NCBI RefSeq assembly: GCF_001442535.1
Contig: NZ_CP013141.1
Span: 3,973,148-4,037,147, forward strand
Direction of reading: 5' to 3'
Source of the DNA: Lysobacter antibioticus
Lineage (GTDB): Bacteria > Pseudomonadota > Gammaproteobacteria > Xanthomonadales > Xanthomonadaceae
DNA length: 64,000 nt
Made by a program: the position numbers and the translations under genes. The notes beneath the pieces are model-generated. The model was given only the letters and a program-made list of their open reading frames with translations. It made no database searches and had not been told where the DNA came from. Of the stretch, positions 37,392-46,641 are shown piece by piece. Position 1 is the stretch's first letter. Every line of letters starts with the position of its first letter.

Positions 37392-39476
37392 TCAAACCCC
37401 GATCGCCGGATCGCTCACGCCTGCCGTGCCGTTTTCGGCATGCCCGGCGATGCGGCGCAGCCAACCGGCATCCGAATCGGAGGTGATGCTGAAGTCGTAC
37501 CAGCGCTTGCTCGTGGCGAGCGGCCAGTGGTCGCGCAGGGTCGCACCCGGCGCCAGATCGTAATGGCGCGCCGGTGCGTCGCTGTAACGGTTCGCGCGCA
37601 GGCTCAGACGGCAGGCGGCGCGGCCGCGATTGACGAATTCGAGCGTCAGCATCTCGCCGATCGCGTCGTGGCGGACCGAAACTTCCGGGTCCGCGCCCTG
37701 CGCCGCAGTCGCCTTGAGCAGGTCGCCGCGGAACACGCGCAGGAAACCGTTCGGGCCATAGGCCGAAAGGTCGTAGATGCCCTTGGTGTACTGCTTGGCG
37801 CTCCAGTAGTCCGACAACTGCGTGCCCGGGTCGAGCGTGTAATACCACGGGCCGTCGCTGCGATTGCCGGCGTACACGTTGTAGCAAGCGCCGGCGACGC
37901 CGTCGTTGCCGAAGTCCAGCCAGTAACGTCCGCTGCTCGCTTCGATGCGGCCGTCGACGCGTAACTCGTACGGCAGCGCGCGCGCGGGCCGCTGGCCGCG
38001 CTCCTGGCGCGGCATCCGCGCTTGCGCGGGCGGCTTAGGCGTCGCCAGTTTGCAACTGGCATCGGCGCCGGACATGGCGCCGTCGGTGTCGGGCAGGGCC
38101 GGCCACTGCGCATTCGGATTGGCGAAGTCGAAGGCGGTACTGAGGTCGCCGGCCACCGTGCGCCGCCAGGCGCTGATGTTCGGCTCGGCGATGCCGAAGC
38201 GCGCCTCCAGGAAGCGCAGCACCGAGGTGTGGTCGAACACCTGCGAATTGACCCAGCCGCCCTTGCTCCACGGCGAGATCACGAACATCGGCACGCGCAC
38301 GCCCAGGCCGACCGGCACGCCGTTGTAGTTCTCGGTTGCGGTGTCGACGGTGCTCTTGCCGAGGCTGGAGGTGATCGCCGGCAGCGGCGGCGGCACGTGG
38401 TCGAAGAAGCCGCCGTTCTCGTCGTAGTTGATGATGAAGACGGTCTTGGACCAGACCTCGGGATTGGCGACCAGGGCTTCGAGCAGGCGCGCGGTCAGCG
38501 ACTCGCCGTAGGCCGGGGTGGCTTCCGGGTGCTCGCTCATGATGTATGGCGGCACGATCCACGACACCGCCGGCAAGGTGCCTTCGCGCACGTCCTTGGC
38601 GAAATCGGCGATCAGGTATTCGCCGCGCGAGGCCTTGGCGTTCTCGGCGGTCGAACCCGGCGCCCAGGCGCGGCCGCGCTTGTACAGTTCGGACTGGCGA
38701 TCGAGCTTGCGGAAGTTGGCGAAGTAGGGGAGCGAGTTGTCGCCGTAGTTGTCGTGTTCCTGGTACACGCGCCAGGCGATGCCGGCGTTCTGCAGGCGCT
38801 CGGCATACGTCGTCCAGCGATGGCCGACGAAGGTCGGTTTGTCCAGCGCCATGTCGGCGGTCCAGTTGCCGTCGTCGGCGTTGTTGACCGCTTGCGGGCC
38901 GAAATCGCCGACGGTCATGCCGCTGGTGCCGGCGAACAGATGCATGCGGTTCGGATTGGTCGGGCCGTGGTGCGAGCAGTAATAGGCGTCGCACACCGTG
39001 AACGCATCGGCCAGCGCGTAGTAGAACGGCAGGTCCTCGCGGGTGAAGTGGCCCATGCACATCGGGCCCTTGGTCGCGACCCAGGCGTTGTAGTCCTTCC
39101 AGCGCGTGTGCGAGCCCTTCCAACTGTGGTCGATGTCGGCCATGCAATGCGCGGCGGTGTTGCGGGTGTCGAGATGGAACGGCAGCACTGCCTGCGCGTT
39201 GGTCGTCGACTTCGGCTGCTGCCAGACCGTCTTGCCGCCGGGCAGCGGAATCGGGCGCGGATCGTCGAAGCCGCGCACCCCGCGCAGCGCGCCGAGGTAG
39301 TGATCGAAGGAGCGGTTTTCCTGCATCAGGATCACCACGTGCTGCACGTCCTGGATCGTGCCGCTGACGCGCGCGGCCGGCGTGGCCAGGGCGGCGCGGA
39401 TCGAGGGAGGCAGCAGGCCCAGCGCGGCGGAGGCGCCGGCGAGTTTGAGGAAGTCGCGACGGGTGGATGCGGTCAA
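37392..39476 (-). CDS. Phosphocholine-type phospholipase C, Tat-exported
   Basis: 694 residues. Tat signal STRRDFLKLAGASAALGLL at the start. The acid-phosphatase-like phosphoesterase core has HVVILMQENRSFDHYLG, YYCSHHGPTNPNRMHLFAGT, IINYDENGGFFDHVPPP and SPWSKGGWVNSQVFDHTSVLRFLE. Two C-terminal beta domains (about 500-590 and 595-680) match the bacterial PLC C-terminal repeats. It should cleave phosphatidylcholine or sphingomyelin outside the cell and help in lysis or phosphate supply. It stands alone. Confidence 0.92.
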   Translation of the reverse strand: MTASTRRDFLKLAGASAALGLLPPSIRAALATPAARVSGTIQDVQHVVILMQENRSFDHYLGALRGVRGFDDPRPIPLPGGKTVWQQPKSTTNAQAVLPFHLDTRNTAAHCMADIDHSWKGSHTRWKDYNAWVATKGPMCMGHFTREDLPFYYALADAFTVCDAYYCSHHGPTNPNRMHLFAGTSGMTVGDFGPQAVNNADDGNWTADMALDKPTFVGHRWTTYAERLQNAGIAWRVYQEHDNYGDNSLPYFANFRKLDRQSELYKRGRAWAPGSTAENAKASRGEYLIADFAKDVREGTLPAVSWIVPPYIMSEHPEATPAYGESLTARLLEALVANPEVWSKTVFIINYDENGGFFDHVPPPLPAITSSLGKSTVDTATENYNGVPVGLGVRVPMFVISPWSKGGWVNSQVFDHTSVLRFLEARFGIAEPNISAWRRTVAGDLSTAFDFANPNAQWPALPDTDGAMSGADASCKLATPKPPAQARMPRQERGQRPARALPYELRVDGRIEASSGRYWLDFGNDGVAGACYNVYAGNRSDGPWYYTLDPGTQLSDYWSAKQYTKGIYDLSAYGPNGFLRVFRGDLLKATAAQGADPEVSVRHDAIGEMLTLEFVNRGRAACRLSLRANRYSDAPARHYDLAPGATLRDHWPLATSKRWYDFSITSDSDAGWLRRIAGHAENGTAGVSDPAIGV

Positions 39477-39988
39477 GGCCTGGCTCCGGTGCTGGGCGTG
39501 GCGGCGTATAGCCGCAGGAAAAGATAAGCCTGAGCGCTACAGATTGCAGGTTCGTGGCAGCGTCGCGCCAGCGGGCGGGGTCACGTTTTCGCAAGCGCGG
39601 GCCTGCGATCGGGCGGCGATTTATGTGAGCGCGGGCAGAGATCGCATCAACCGAAAGATTCGTTGAGGCTTGCTTTCGCTTTCGCGGTTCGCGCCGCATT
39701 TGCAAAAGCCGGCGATCCAAGGGTGGGAGCGATGTCCTGCTGGACTTCTTTCGGTCATAAGCCGCGACCCACGGTGCGTGGAGGGTTTCGTCGCGGCCGG
39801 GGTTTCGCGGTCGCGGCTCGCGCCGCTCCTACCCGTTGAAGTCGGTGGCTTCCTGTAGGAGCGAGGTAAGTCGCGACCCACGTCTCAAGGGATGTTTCGT
39901 CGCAGTTGCGTTGTCGCGGTCGCGGCTCGCGCCGCTCCTACTCCGTAGAGCCTTTGGCTTCCTGCACCGGATCTGCGCTAGGGACTGT
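39477..39988. other. Intergenic region with palindromes
   Basis: No gene is supported. GTAGGAGCGG family copies lie at 39809-39832 (-), 39855-39878 (+, with GCGAGG-taa-GTCGC, partly unpaired) and 39918-39941 (-). A composite variant with TCCTGCTGGA starts at about 39721, like the one near 25924. Confidence 0.75.
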
Positions 39989-40453
39989 TCAGTCGTGCAA
40001 CCACTTGGTCATCAGTCGGCGCGGATGCGCCGCGTAGCCGGCGCGTTCGTAAATGCCGCGCGCATGGGCATTGTCGTCGTTGACCTCGAGCCGCAACGCG
40101 TCGAGGCCCTCGGCCCGGCATAGCGCTTCGATCTCGGCCAACGCCCGCTTGGCCAGGCCGCCGCCGCGGTGCGCGGGCAGCACGAACAACTCGTCGAGCA
40201 GGCCGTAGCGGCCGCCGAATTCGAGGCTGAAACAGAAACCCAAGACGAAATAGCCGGCGATTTCGCCATCGCATTGGATCAAACGCAGGTGGCCGGCGCT
40301 CGCATCGGCCACCAGCGTCGCGAGTGCGCGACGCAGCGCGGCCTCGTTCCAGGGCAGGTGTTCGACTTCGTAAAACTCGCGCAGCACCGGCAACAGACGC
40401 GGAAGATCCGCGTCGGTCGCCGCTGCGAAACGATAGTCGGACGCTTGCGCCAC
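39989..40453 (-). CDS. GNAT acetyltransferase
   Basis: 154 residues. Motif A is LLDELFVLPAHRGGGLAKRAL (acetyl-CoA loop HRGGGLA), followed by LRLEVNDDNAHARGIYERAGY, the typical GNAT end. The acceptor is unknown. Its start lies 3 bases downstream of the efpL stop, so it may be translated with efpL. Confidence 0.85.
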   Translation of the reverse strand: MAQASDYRFAAATDADLPRLLPVLREFYEVEHLPWNEAALRRALATLVADASAGHLRLIQCDGEIAGYFVLGFCFSLEFGGRYGLLDELFVLPAHRGGGLAKRALAEIEALCRAEGLDALRLEVNDDNAHARGIYERAGYAAHPRRLMTKWLHD

Positions 40454-40455
40454 GA

Positions 40456-41022
40456 TCAGTCGGCGCGGCCGGCGAACTCGCCAGTGGCGGTGTTGACCAG
40501 CACGCGTTCGCCGTTGCCGATGTATTCCGGAACCATGATCTCGATGCCGGTCTGCAGCTTGGCCGGCTTCGGACGCTTGGTCGCGGTGCCGCCCTTGAGT
40601 TCCGGCGGGGTCTCGATCACTTCCAGAGCAACGCTGGCGGGCAACTGCAGCGCCACCGGCTGATCGTCGATGATCTGCACGTAGCAGCCGCTGAGGTCGT
40701 CGACGATGTAGCCGGCGTCGTCGCCGACCACGTCGGCATCGAGCGTGTACGGCGTGTAGTCCTCGTCGTCGAGGAACACGAAGGCGTCGCCGTCCTTGTA
40801 CGAATAGGTGACCTGGCGGCGGGTCAGTTCGACTTCCTTGAGCTCGTCGTCGCCGCCGACGCTCAGGTCGAACTTGGTGCCGCCCGGAACCGAGTACATG
40901 GTGAAGCGGAACTTGACGTTGCCGCCGCGGCCCTGCGGCGAGCTGCGTTCGATGTCGCGCACCTGGTACACGGTGTTGTTGTGCTCGATTACGTTACCTT
41001 TTTTTACGTCGTAGGCTTTCAT
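40456..41022 (-). CDS. yeiP: Elongation factor P-like protein EfpL (YeiP)
   Basis: 188 residues, three EF-P beta-barrel domains. The tip loop reads [11 protein letters not shown], with Arg32 where EF-P itself carries its modified residue. [11 protein letters not shown] and the C-terminal QVPEYI-like [26 protein letters not shown] are YeiP features. EF-P paralogues relieve ribosome stalling at proline-rich and some other sequences. The GNAT gene directly follows. Confidence 0.9.
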   Translation of the reverse strand: MKAYDVKKGNVIEHNNTVYQVRDIERSSPQGRGGNVKFRFTMYSVPGGTKFDLSVGGDDELKEVELTRRQVTYSYKDGDAFVFLDDEDYTPYTLDADVVGDDAGYIVDDLSGCYVQIIDDQPVALQLPASVALEVIETPPELKGGTATKRPKPAKLQTGIEIMVPEYIGNGERVLVNTATGEFAGRAD

Positions 41023-41033
41023 GGTTTTGGGCC

Positions 41034-41180
41034 GGGAATGGGGAATGGGGAATGGGGAATGGGGAATGGGGAATCGGGAATCGGGAATGGGGAATGGGGA
41101 ATCGTGAGAGCGGAAGCCAGCGAACGGAAACTAGAGAGGGAACCGCTTTGCGATTCCCGATTCTCCATTCCCGATTCCCG
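41034..41180. repeat. GGGAATG/GGGAATC heptamer array with an inverted tail
   Basis: About nine heptamers (GGGAATG, then GGGAATC variants) run from 41034 to 41103, upstream of efpL. At 41151-41180 the same heptamers return in inverse form (CGATTCCCGATTCTCCATTC). The two arms could pair and enclose about 50 bases. Such arrays recur in Xanthomonadaceae intergenic DNA. Confidence 0.85.
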
Positions 41181-41182
41181 GC

Positions 41183-41953
41183 TTACTTCGGCGCCAACCG
41201 TGTCGCGCCGTCGAGGCGGATGGTTTCGCCGTTGAGATAGCGGTTGCCGAGAATGTAGGCAACCAGGTCGGCGAACTCCTCCGGACGGCCCAGGCGCGAG
41301 GGGAACGGGATCGAAGCGCTGAGCGACTGCTGCACCGAGTCGGGCATGCCGTCGACCATCGGCGTCCAGAAGATGCCTGGGGCGACGGTCATGACGCGGA
41401 TGCCGAAGCGCGAGAACTCGCGCGCCATCGGCAGGGTCATGCCGACCACGCCGGCCTTCGAGGCCGAGTACGCGGCCTGGCCGATCTGGCCCTCGTAGGC
41501 GGCCACCGAAGCGGTGTTGACGATCACGCCGCGCTCGCCGTCGTCGCCGGCTTCGTTGTGCTGCATCAGATTGGCCGCGGCCTTGGCGACGTTGAAGCTG
41601 CCCACCAGGTTGACCATGACCGTGGTCTGGAACTGCGACAGCGCCATCGGCGCGTCCTTGCCGAGCACGCGGCCGGCGCCGAGGATGCCGGCGCAGTTGA
41701 TCGTCGCGTTCAGGCCGCCGAGAAACTCCTTGGCGGCGCCGAGGTTGGCGGCCACGCCGGCTTCGTCGGTGACGTCGGTGCGGAAATAGCGGGCCTTGTC
41801 GGCGCCCAGTTCGGCGACGGCCTGCGCGCCCTTGTCGTCGTTGACGTCGAACAGGGCGACCTTGCCGCCGCGGGCGACCAGGTGCTGGGCCACGGCCAGG
41901 CCGAGGCCGGAAACGCCGCCGGTAATCACGGCGCGGACGTTGTCGAGTTGCAT
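41183..41953 (-). CDS. Short-chain dehydrogenase, HSD10/3-hydroxyacyl-CoA type
   Basis: 256 residues from ATG 41953 (MQLDNVRAVITGG). NAD-binding TGGVSGLGLAVA, NCAGI, and the catalytic YSASK. The ending (GIFWTPMVDGMPDSVQQSL, ILGNRYLNGETIRLDGATRL) is that of 3-hydroxy-2-methylbutyryl-CoA or 3-hydroxyacyl-CoA dehydrogenases type 2. It would fit isoleucine or fatty-acid breakdown, in line with the liu genes further on. Confidence 0.88.
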   Translation of the reverse strand: MQLDNVRAVITGGVSGLGLAVAQHLVARGGKVALFDVNDDKGAQAVAELGADKARYFRTDVTDEAGVAANLGAAKEFLGGLNATINCAGILGAGRVLGKDAPMALSQFQTTVMVNLVGSFNVAKAAANLMQHNEAGDDGERGVIVNTASVAAYEGQIGQAAYSASKAGVVGMTLPMAREFSRFGIRVMTVAPGIFWTPMVDGMPDSVQQSLSASIPFPSRLGRPEEFADLVAYILGNRYLNGETIRLDGATRLAPK

Positions 41954-42318
41954 GAGCGGTCCTGAAGGCGGAAAGGGCGCCATTCTAAAGGACCAACCGG
42001 GCCGGCGTCGGGGCAGGGCGCTGCAGTCCCTGTGGCCTCGCGGGGTACAAGACGCCTTGGCGTTGAGGGATGGGTGCATCCATTCACCCTGCTTCTCTGG
42101 AACGACGGCTGGCAGGGGCGTCTCGCGGCCCATCTATCGTCGTTCCCGCGAAGGCGGGCTCGGCTTTACTTCGGCGGAGCCGAATACTCAGGGCTTTACC
42201 TAGGTGTCGCTCTGAAGCCTCTGGATCCCCGCCTTCGCGGGGATGACAACTGGAGGGGCTGGCCCCCATCCATTTGAAGTCGTTCCCGCGAAGGCGGGCT
42301 ACCGTCGCCGCAGCAGGC
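41954..42318. other. Intergenic region with CCCGCG palindromes
   Basis: No gene is supported. GTTCCCGCGAAGGCGGG at 42135, TGGATCCCCGCCTTCGCGGGGATG at about 42219-42243 and GTTCCCGCGAAGGCGGG at about 42282 are the same family as in 33963-34048. They lie on the promoter side of the SDR gene. Confidence 0.7.
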
Positions 42319-42801
42319 CTAAACCGAGCGCAGATACCAGGTATGGCTGCCGGGCAGTTCGCCATAGCCCATCGGTGCTTCCAGCAGCTGGAAACTGTTG
42401 CCCTGCAGCAACCGCTGGGCCTCGCTCATCCGGTCCAGCATCTCGGCATAGCACTGGCCGTAGCCGAAGCCGCGGGCGGTCAGCAGGCATTTGTCCAGCA
42501 GCGCCTGGCCCAGGCCCAGCCCGCGCACCGACGGCAGCAGGTAGAACTTGCGCAACTCGCAGACCCCGTCGTCGCCGCCGAGCAAGGGCGCGATGCCGGC
42601 GCCGCCGCCGAGTTTGCCGTCGCGTTCGACCACGAAATACGCGCTGCGCGGCCGGCTGTAGACCCGCTGCATGGCGTCCACTTCCGGGTCGCTGACCGAG
42701 CCGGCGCCGAACTCCGCCTGCACCTGGCGGGCGATCGCCGCCAGCGCGGCATCGTCGCGGGGCAGGATCGGACGCACTACGACACCAGGCGGCAAGGTCA
42801 T
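42319..42801 (-). CDS. GNAT acetyltransferase
   Basis: 160 residues from ATG 42801 (MTLPPGVVVRPI); a longer upstream frame is basic, low-complexity and unlikely. Motif A is ELRKFYLLPSVRGLGLGQALLDKCL, followed by YGQCYAEMLDRMSEAQRLLQGNSF. The acceptor is unknown. Confidence 0.85.
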   Translation of the reverse strand: MTLPPGVVVRPILPRDDAALAAIARQVQAEFGAGSVSDPEVDAMQRVYSRPRSAYFVVERDGKLGGGAGIAPLLGGDDGVCELRKFYLLPSVRGLGLGQALLDKCLLTARGFGYGQCYAEMLDRMSEAQRLLQGNSFQLLEAPMGYGELPGSHTWYLRSV

Positions 42802-43140
42802 GCGGGTAGAGCTCTCGACGGGATTGGCTGCATCCTCGCTCAAGTCGGGGCGCTTGCGAAGATGTCGGCGGGCGGAGCTGCTAGCCGAGGGGCTCAGGGA
42901 AGCGGCGGAGCCCGCGGCGGGCACAGCCCCCTTGTCCGTGTTGCTGCAGGGATTGCGTTTATGCGCGCTGGCTCGGCGGGCCTTGTCTGCCGGGTGAACC
43001 ATTTCGATTTACCCCGCACAGGTTGGATAGGCCACGGTCGCCGCTGTCTGGCAACATATTGGCTTCATCCGCCGCGCCGGCCGAAGCATCGGGGCTTGCC
43101 CAGAGGCCGCAGTGCGCGGCTAAAGGCAGAGGCCTGTTTC
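42802..43140. other. Intergenic region, nothing clear
   Basis: The gap between divergent genes holds no repeat of the families seen elsewhere and no convincing gene. It presumably contains both promoters. GAGG at 43129-43132 can serve the gene starting at 43141. Confidence 0.4.
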
Positions 43141-43515
43141 ATGGAAGAAGGCTTGAGGGCATTGGTATCGTTGAGTGTGGCCCGCGCGCCCTATAACACG
43201 CTCACTCCGGCGGTCGTATCCGAGTTCTGCACCCAGCACGGTGTGCCGCCGGAAGAGTTTCATGATCGTTTTGCGCGCTTCGTCGCTTGCGAGTTCGCCA
43301 AAGGCGAGCTGTCCTATGCCGACGCCGACTGTGTCATCAATGATCTGGCCGCTTGCGTCGGCCCCGACATGCACGGCGTGGTGCTCCGGGTGTATCACGC
43401 CTTCGACAGTGGCGAGTATCTTCGCCCGCAGGACGCCGAAGGAACCATCCCCTGGCAAAAGTACACGTTGCCGCAAATCATGGCATTGCTCACCGAGGAA
43501 GGCTGGCTCGGTTGA
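43141..43515 (+). CDS. Hypothetical acidic protein
   Basis: 124 residues from ATG 43141. Mostly helical, with three cysteines and an acidic middle (AKGELSYADADCVINDLA). A longer upstream frame exists but lacks protein-like content. No family recognised. Confidence 0.6.
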   Translation: MEEGLRALVSLSVARAPYNTLTPAVVSEFCTQHGVPPEEFHDRFARFVACEFAKGELSYADADCVINDLAACVGPDMHGVVLRVYHAFDSGEYLRPQDAEGTIPWQKYTLPQIMALLTEEGWLG

Positions 43516-43611
43516 ATAGCCGCGGCGAGCGATGCTCGGCCAGTGCAGCCGTGGCGCTGGGCGGTCTTAGTCGTGCACGAACATATCGAGATACGGATTA
43601 AAGGAGAGTCG

Positions 43612-44043
43612 GTGGGCGCTTTGGATCACTCGTTCGCGACGTTGCGCCTGTTCGGCGACGATCTGGTTCCAGAGCAGATCAGCGCACTGCTCGGAGCGGA
43701 AGCGACTGCCGCAGAGCGCAAAGGGGAAACCTTGGTGGGTCGCGTGACCGGCGGCGTGCGGATCGCCAAGACCGGCAGTTGGAGACTCAGGGCTACAGAG
43801 CGGGAGCCGGAGGACCTGGAGGCGCAAGTGTTCGAAATTCTCGACCAATTGTCCGCCGATCCGAGCGTCTGGCGATCGCTGGCGCGCTACGAGCCTGATT
43901 TGTTTTGCGGCATATTCATGCGCAGCAGCAACGACGGCCTCTGTCTGTCGCCCAAGGCATTGCTTGCGCTATGCCAAAGAGGCATCGAACTGTCTTTGGA
44001 TATCTATGATCCCTGCGAGGAGGACGCTGAGGCGAGGCCTTGA
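43612..44043 (+). CDS. DUF4279 protein
   Basis: 143 residues from GTG 43612, chosen because AAGGAGA sits five bases upstream; the frame extends back to 43543 but the upstream part is not conserved-looking. LRLFGDDLVPEQISALLGAEA, GSWRLRA, EILDQLSADPSVW and RGIELSLDIYDP are the DUF4279 pattern. Such proteins are small and often found alone or near immunity genes; their function is unknown. Confidence 0.75.
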   Translation: MGALDHSFATLRLFGDDLVPEQISALLGAEATAAERKGETLVGRVTGGVRIAKTGSWRLRATEREPEDLEAQVFEILDQLSADPSVWRSLARYEPDLFCGIFMRSSNDGLCLSPKALLALCQRGIELSLDIYDPCEEDAEARP

Positions 44044-44061
44044 GCGTCGCTCCGTCGCGCC

Positions 44062-46641
44062 TCAACTCCGCATCCGGCCGAGGCAGTAATCGCGCAGGTC
44101 GTTCGGGGCCAGCCCCGGGGCGAACAAAAAGCCTTGGCCGATGGCGACCCCGAGCTCGCGCAGGAAGGCGCGCTGGCGTTCGGTTTCGATGCCTTCGGCG
44201 ACCAGGCCGAGGCCGAGGCTGCGGGCGATGCCGGTGACGGCCTGGCACACGGCGACGTCGGACTGGTTGTCGGGCACGCCCTGGACGAACAACTGGCTCA
44301 GCTTGAGGCCGTGGATCGGCAGCCGGCGCAGGTAGTTGAGGGCGCTGTAGCCTTCGCCGAAATCGTCGATCGACAGGCTCACGCCGAGTTCGCGCAGGCG
44401 GGCGAAGGTGCGCACGGTGTCGGGCGCGTCCTCGATCAGTACGCGCTCGGTGAATTCCAGTTCCAGCGCGCTGCCGGACAGGCCGTACTCGGACAGGGCC
44501 TCGGTGACGCTGTTGGCGAGGTCGTCGCCGAGGAACTGGCGATAGGACACGTTGACCGCGACGCGCTCGATGCGCAGGCCCTGGTCGCGCCACTCGCGCA
44601 GTTGCCGGCAGGCCTCGTGCAGCACCCAGCCGCCGATGCCGACGATGTCGCCGGTGGTTTCGGCGTGGCCGATGAAACGGTCCGGGCGCATCTCGCCGAG
44701 CGAGCGGTTGCGCCAGCGGATCAGGGCTTCGACCGCGATCACGCTGCCGTCGCTGAGATCGACCTGCGGTTGATAGACCAGGTGCAATTCGTCGTTGTGC
44801 ACGGCGCGCCGCAGATGGGTTTCCAGTTGCAGGCGGTGCAGTTGTTGTTCGGCCAGTTCCGGGGTGAAGGCCTGCCAGCTGTTGCGGCCGCGGCGCTTGC
44901 TGTCGTACATGGCGACGTCGGCGCTCTGGATCAGCTGCTGGGCGGTACGGCCGTCGAGCGGCGACTGGGCGATGCCGATGCTCGCGGTGATGCTGAATTC
45001 TTCGCCGTCGACGCGGAAGCTGTCGCCGAAGGTTTCCAGGATCGAATCGGCGATGCGCTCGGCGCGCTGCGGTTCGCCGTCGAGCGAGCAGACCACCAGG
45101 AATTCGTCGCCGCCGAAGCGGGCGATCTGTGCGCGCTCGCCCACGGCCTGGCGGATGCGTCGCGCCGCCGAGGCCAGCAGGCGGTCGCCGGCGGCATGGC
45201 CGAGCACGTCGTTGACGACCTTGAAGCGGTCCAGATCGATGTAGAGCACGGCGATCGGCGACTGCGGGAAGGTATCGAGACGTTGTTCGAGTTCGGCCTG
45301 CACGGCGTCGCGGTTGAGCAGGCCGGTCAGCGGATCGCTGCGCGCCTGGATGCGCAAGTGCTCCTCTTCGAGCTTGCGTTCGGTGATGTCCTGCAGGGTG
45401 CCGGTGATGACCTGGCCGATCGGCTCGCCGGTGCCGGCATCGCCGATCACGCGCACCCAGAAGCTGCTGCCGTCCGGGCGCAGGCCTTGCACTTCCAGGT
45501 CCAGGCCGCGGCCGTTGCCGAGGCTGCGTTCGAGTCCGTTGCGCAGGCGGTGGCGGTCGAGCGGGCGCAGGCAGTTGAGCAGTTCCTCGATCGAGATCAG
45601 CGGCGTGTCGTAACCGAGGATGTGGGTGGCCTCGTCGGTCAGGTACAGACGGTCGCGGCCCGAGTCCCATTCCCAGCCGCCGATGTGCGCCAGCGCCTGG
45701 GCGCGGTCGAACAGGGCGCTGTCGCGCTTGAGCGCGGTGACGTTGGAGAACAGCGCGAACACCTGGTGCGGGCGGTCGCCGCCGGCCGGGAAGCGCGGCA
45801 CCGCGGTCACCGACAGCCAGATCAGTTCGCGGCGGTCGCGGTGATACAGGCCGAGCACGGTGCTTTCGACGATGCGGCCGGTCGACAGGGCGACAGTGGA
45901 CGGATACTGGTCCCGGCTGAGTTCGTGGCCGCGCTCGTCGATCACCATCCACTGCCCGGAGCGCAGTTCGTCGGCGATGCTTTCGCCGCTGTGCAGCGAC
46001 AGCAGGCGCATCGCCGCGCTGTTGGCATAGACGATGCGCAGATTGTCGTCCTGCACGATCACGCCGCGATCGATCAGCTCGACCAACTCGCGGAAACGCA
46101 GCTCGGCTTCCTGGCGATTGCTGAGGTCGCGGGCGATGGCGATGATGCGGCGCTGGCCCTGGTGGATGAAGCCGGCCGAATGCACCTCCACCGGAAAGCG
46201 GGTGCCGTCGCCGCGTTTGTTGGTGACCTCGATGATGTAGCTCTGGCCGCGGTTGAGCGTTTCCCACACCGGGATCAGGTGATCGCGCGGCAGTTCCGGA
46301 TTGAGGATATGGATCGGCTGGCCGAGGATCTCGTCGCGGATGCGCCGGTGTTCCTGGGTGCCGTGGCGATTGATCTCGATCACCGTGCCCTCTTCGTCGA
46401 GCACGGTGACCAGGTCGGGAATCGCATCGAAGGCGGCGCGGTACAGGCAGGCGTGATCGGCCCCGGCGGCCTCGTGTCCGCTGCCGCCACGGCGCAAAGC
46501 CTCGGCGGCATCGCCGAGCACGCGGCGCAAGCCCTGGTCGAGGGCGGGGTCGTCCAAGGCGCGTTCGAGCGCCGCCAGCGTGTCCGCCACCGAGGCTTGC
46601 GCCGATGGAAGCGGAGCGTCCGCGGGCGCGCCGGGCTTCAC
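44062..46641 (-). CDS. PAS-GGDEF-EAL cyclic di-GMP protein
   Basis: 859 residues from GTG 46641, which overlaps the liuE stop (GTGA). Three PAS-type domains (about 65-175, 183-303, 310-425), a GGDEF domain with the intact motif at 510-514, and an EAL domain starting near 610 with EAL at 638-640. The EAL metal residues look present (NVSYRQF, ELEFTERVL, SIDDFGEGYSALN, AEGIE), but the usual K-I-D is KLS. No membrane helices, so it is probably a soluble sensor. Both synthesis and breakdown of cyclic di-GMP are possible. Confidence 0.9.
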   Translation of the reverse strand: MKPGAPADAPLPSAQASVADTLAALERALDDPALDQGLRRVLGDAAEALRRGGSGHEAAGADHACLYRAAFDAIPDLVTVLDEEGTVIEINRHGTQEHRRIRDEILGQPIHILNPELPRDHLIPVWETLNRGQSYIIEVTNKRGDGTRFPVEVHSAGFIHQGQRRIIAIARDLSNRQEAELRFRELVELIDRGVIVQDDNLRIVYANSAAMRLLSLHSGESIADELRSGQWMVIDERGHELSRDQYPSTVALSTGRIVESTVLGLYHRDRRELIWLSVTAVPRFPAGGDRPHQVFALFSNVTALKRDSALFDRAQALAHIGGWEWDSGRDRLYLTDEATHILGYDTPLISIEELLNCLRPLDRHRLRNGLERSLGNGRGLDLEVQGLRPDGSSFWVRVIGDAGTGEPIGQVITGTLQDITERKLEEEHLRIQARSDPLTGLLNRDAVQAELEQRLDTFPQSPIAVLYIDLDRFKVVNDVLGHAAGDRLLASAARRIRQAVGERAQIARFGGDEFLVVCSLDGEPQRAERIADSILETFGDSFRVDGEEFSITASIGIAQSPLDGRTAQQLIQSADVAMYDSKRRGRNSWQAFTPELAEQQLHRLQLETHLRRAVHNDELHLVYQPQVDLSDGSVIAVEALIRWRNRSLGEMRPDRFIGHAETTGDIVGIGGWVLHEACRQLREWRDQGLRIERVAVNVSYRQFLGDDLANSVTEALSEYGLSGSALELEFTERVLIEDAPDTVRTFARLRELGVSLSIDDFGEGYSALNYLRRLPIHGLKLSQLFVQGVPDNQSDVAVCQAVTGIARSLGLGLVAEGIETERQRAFLRELGVAIGQGFLFAPGLAPNDLRDYCLGRMRS

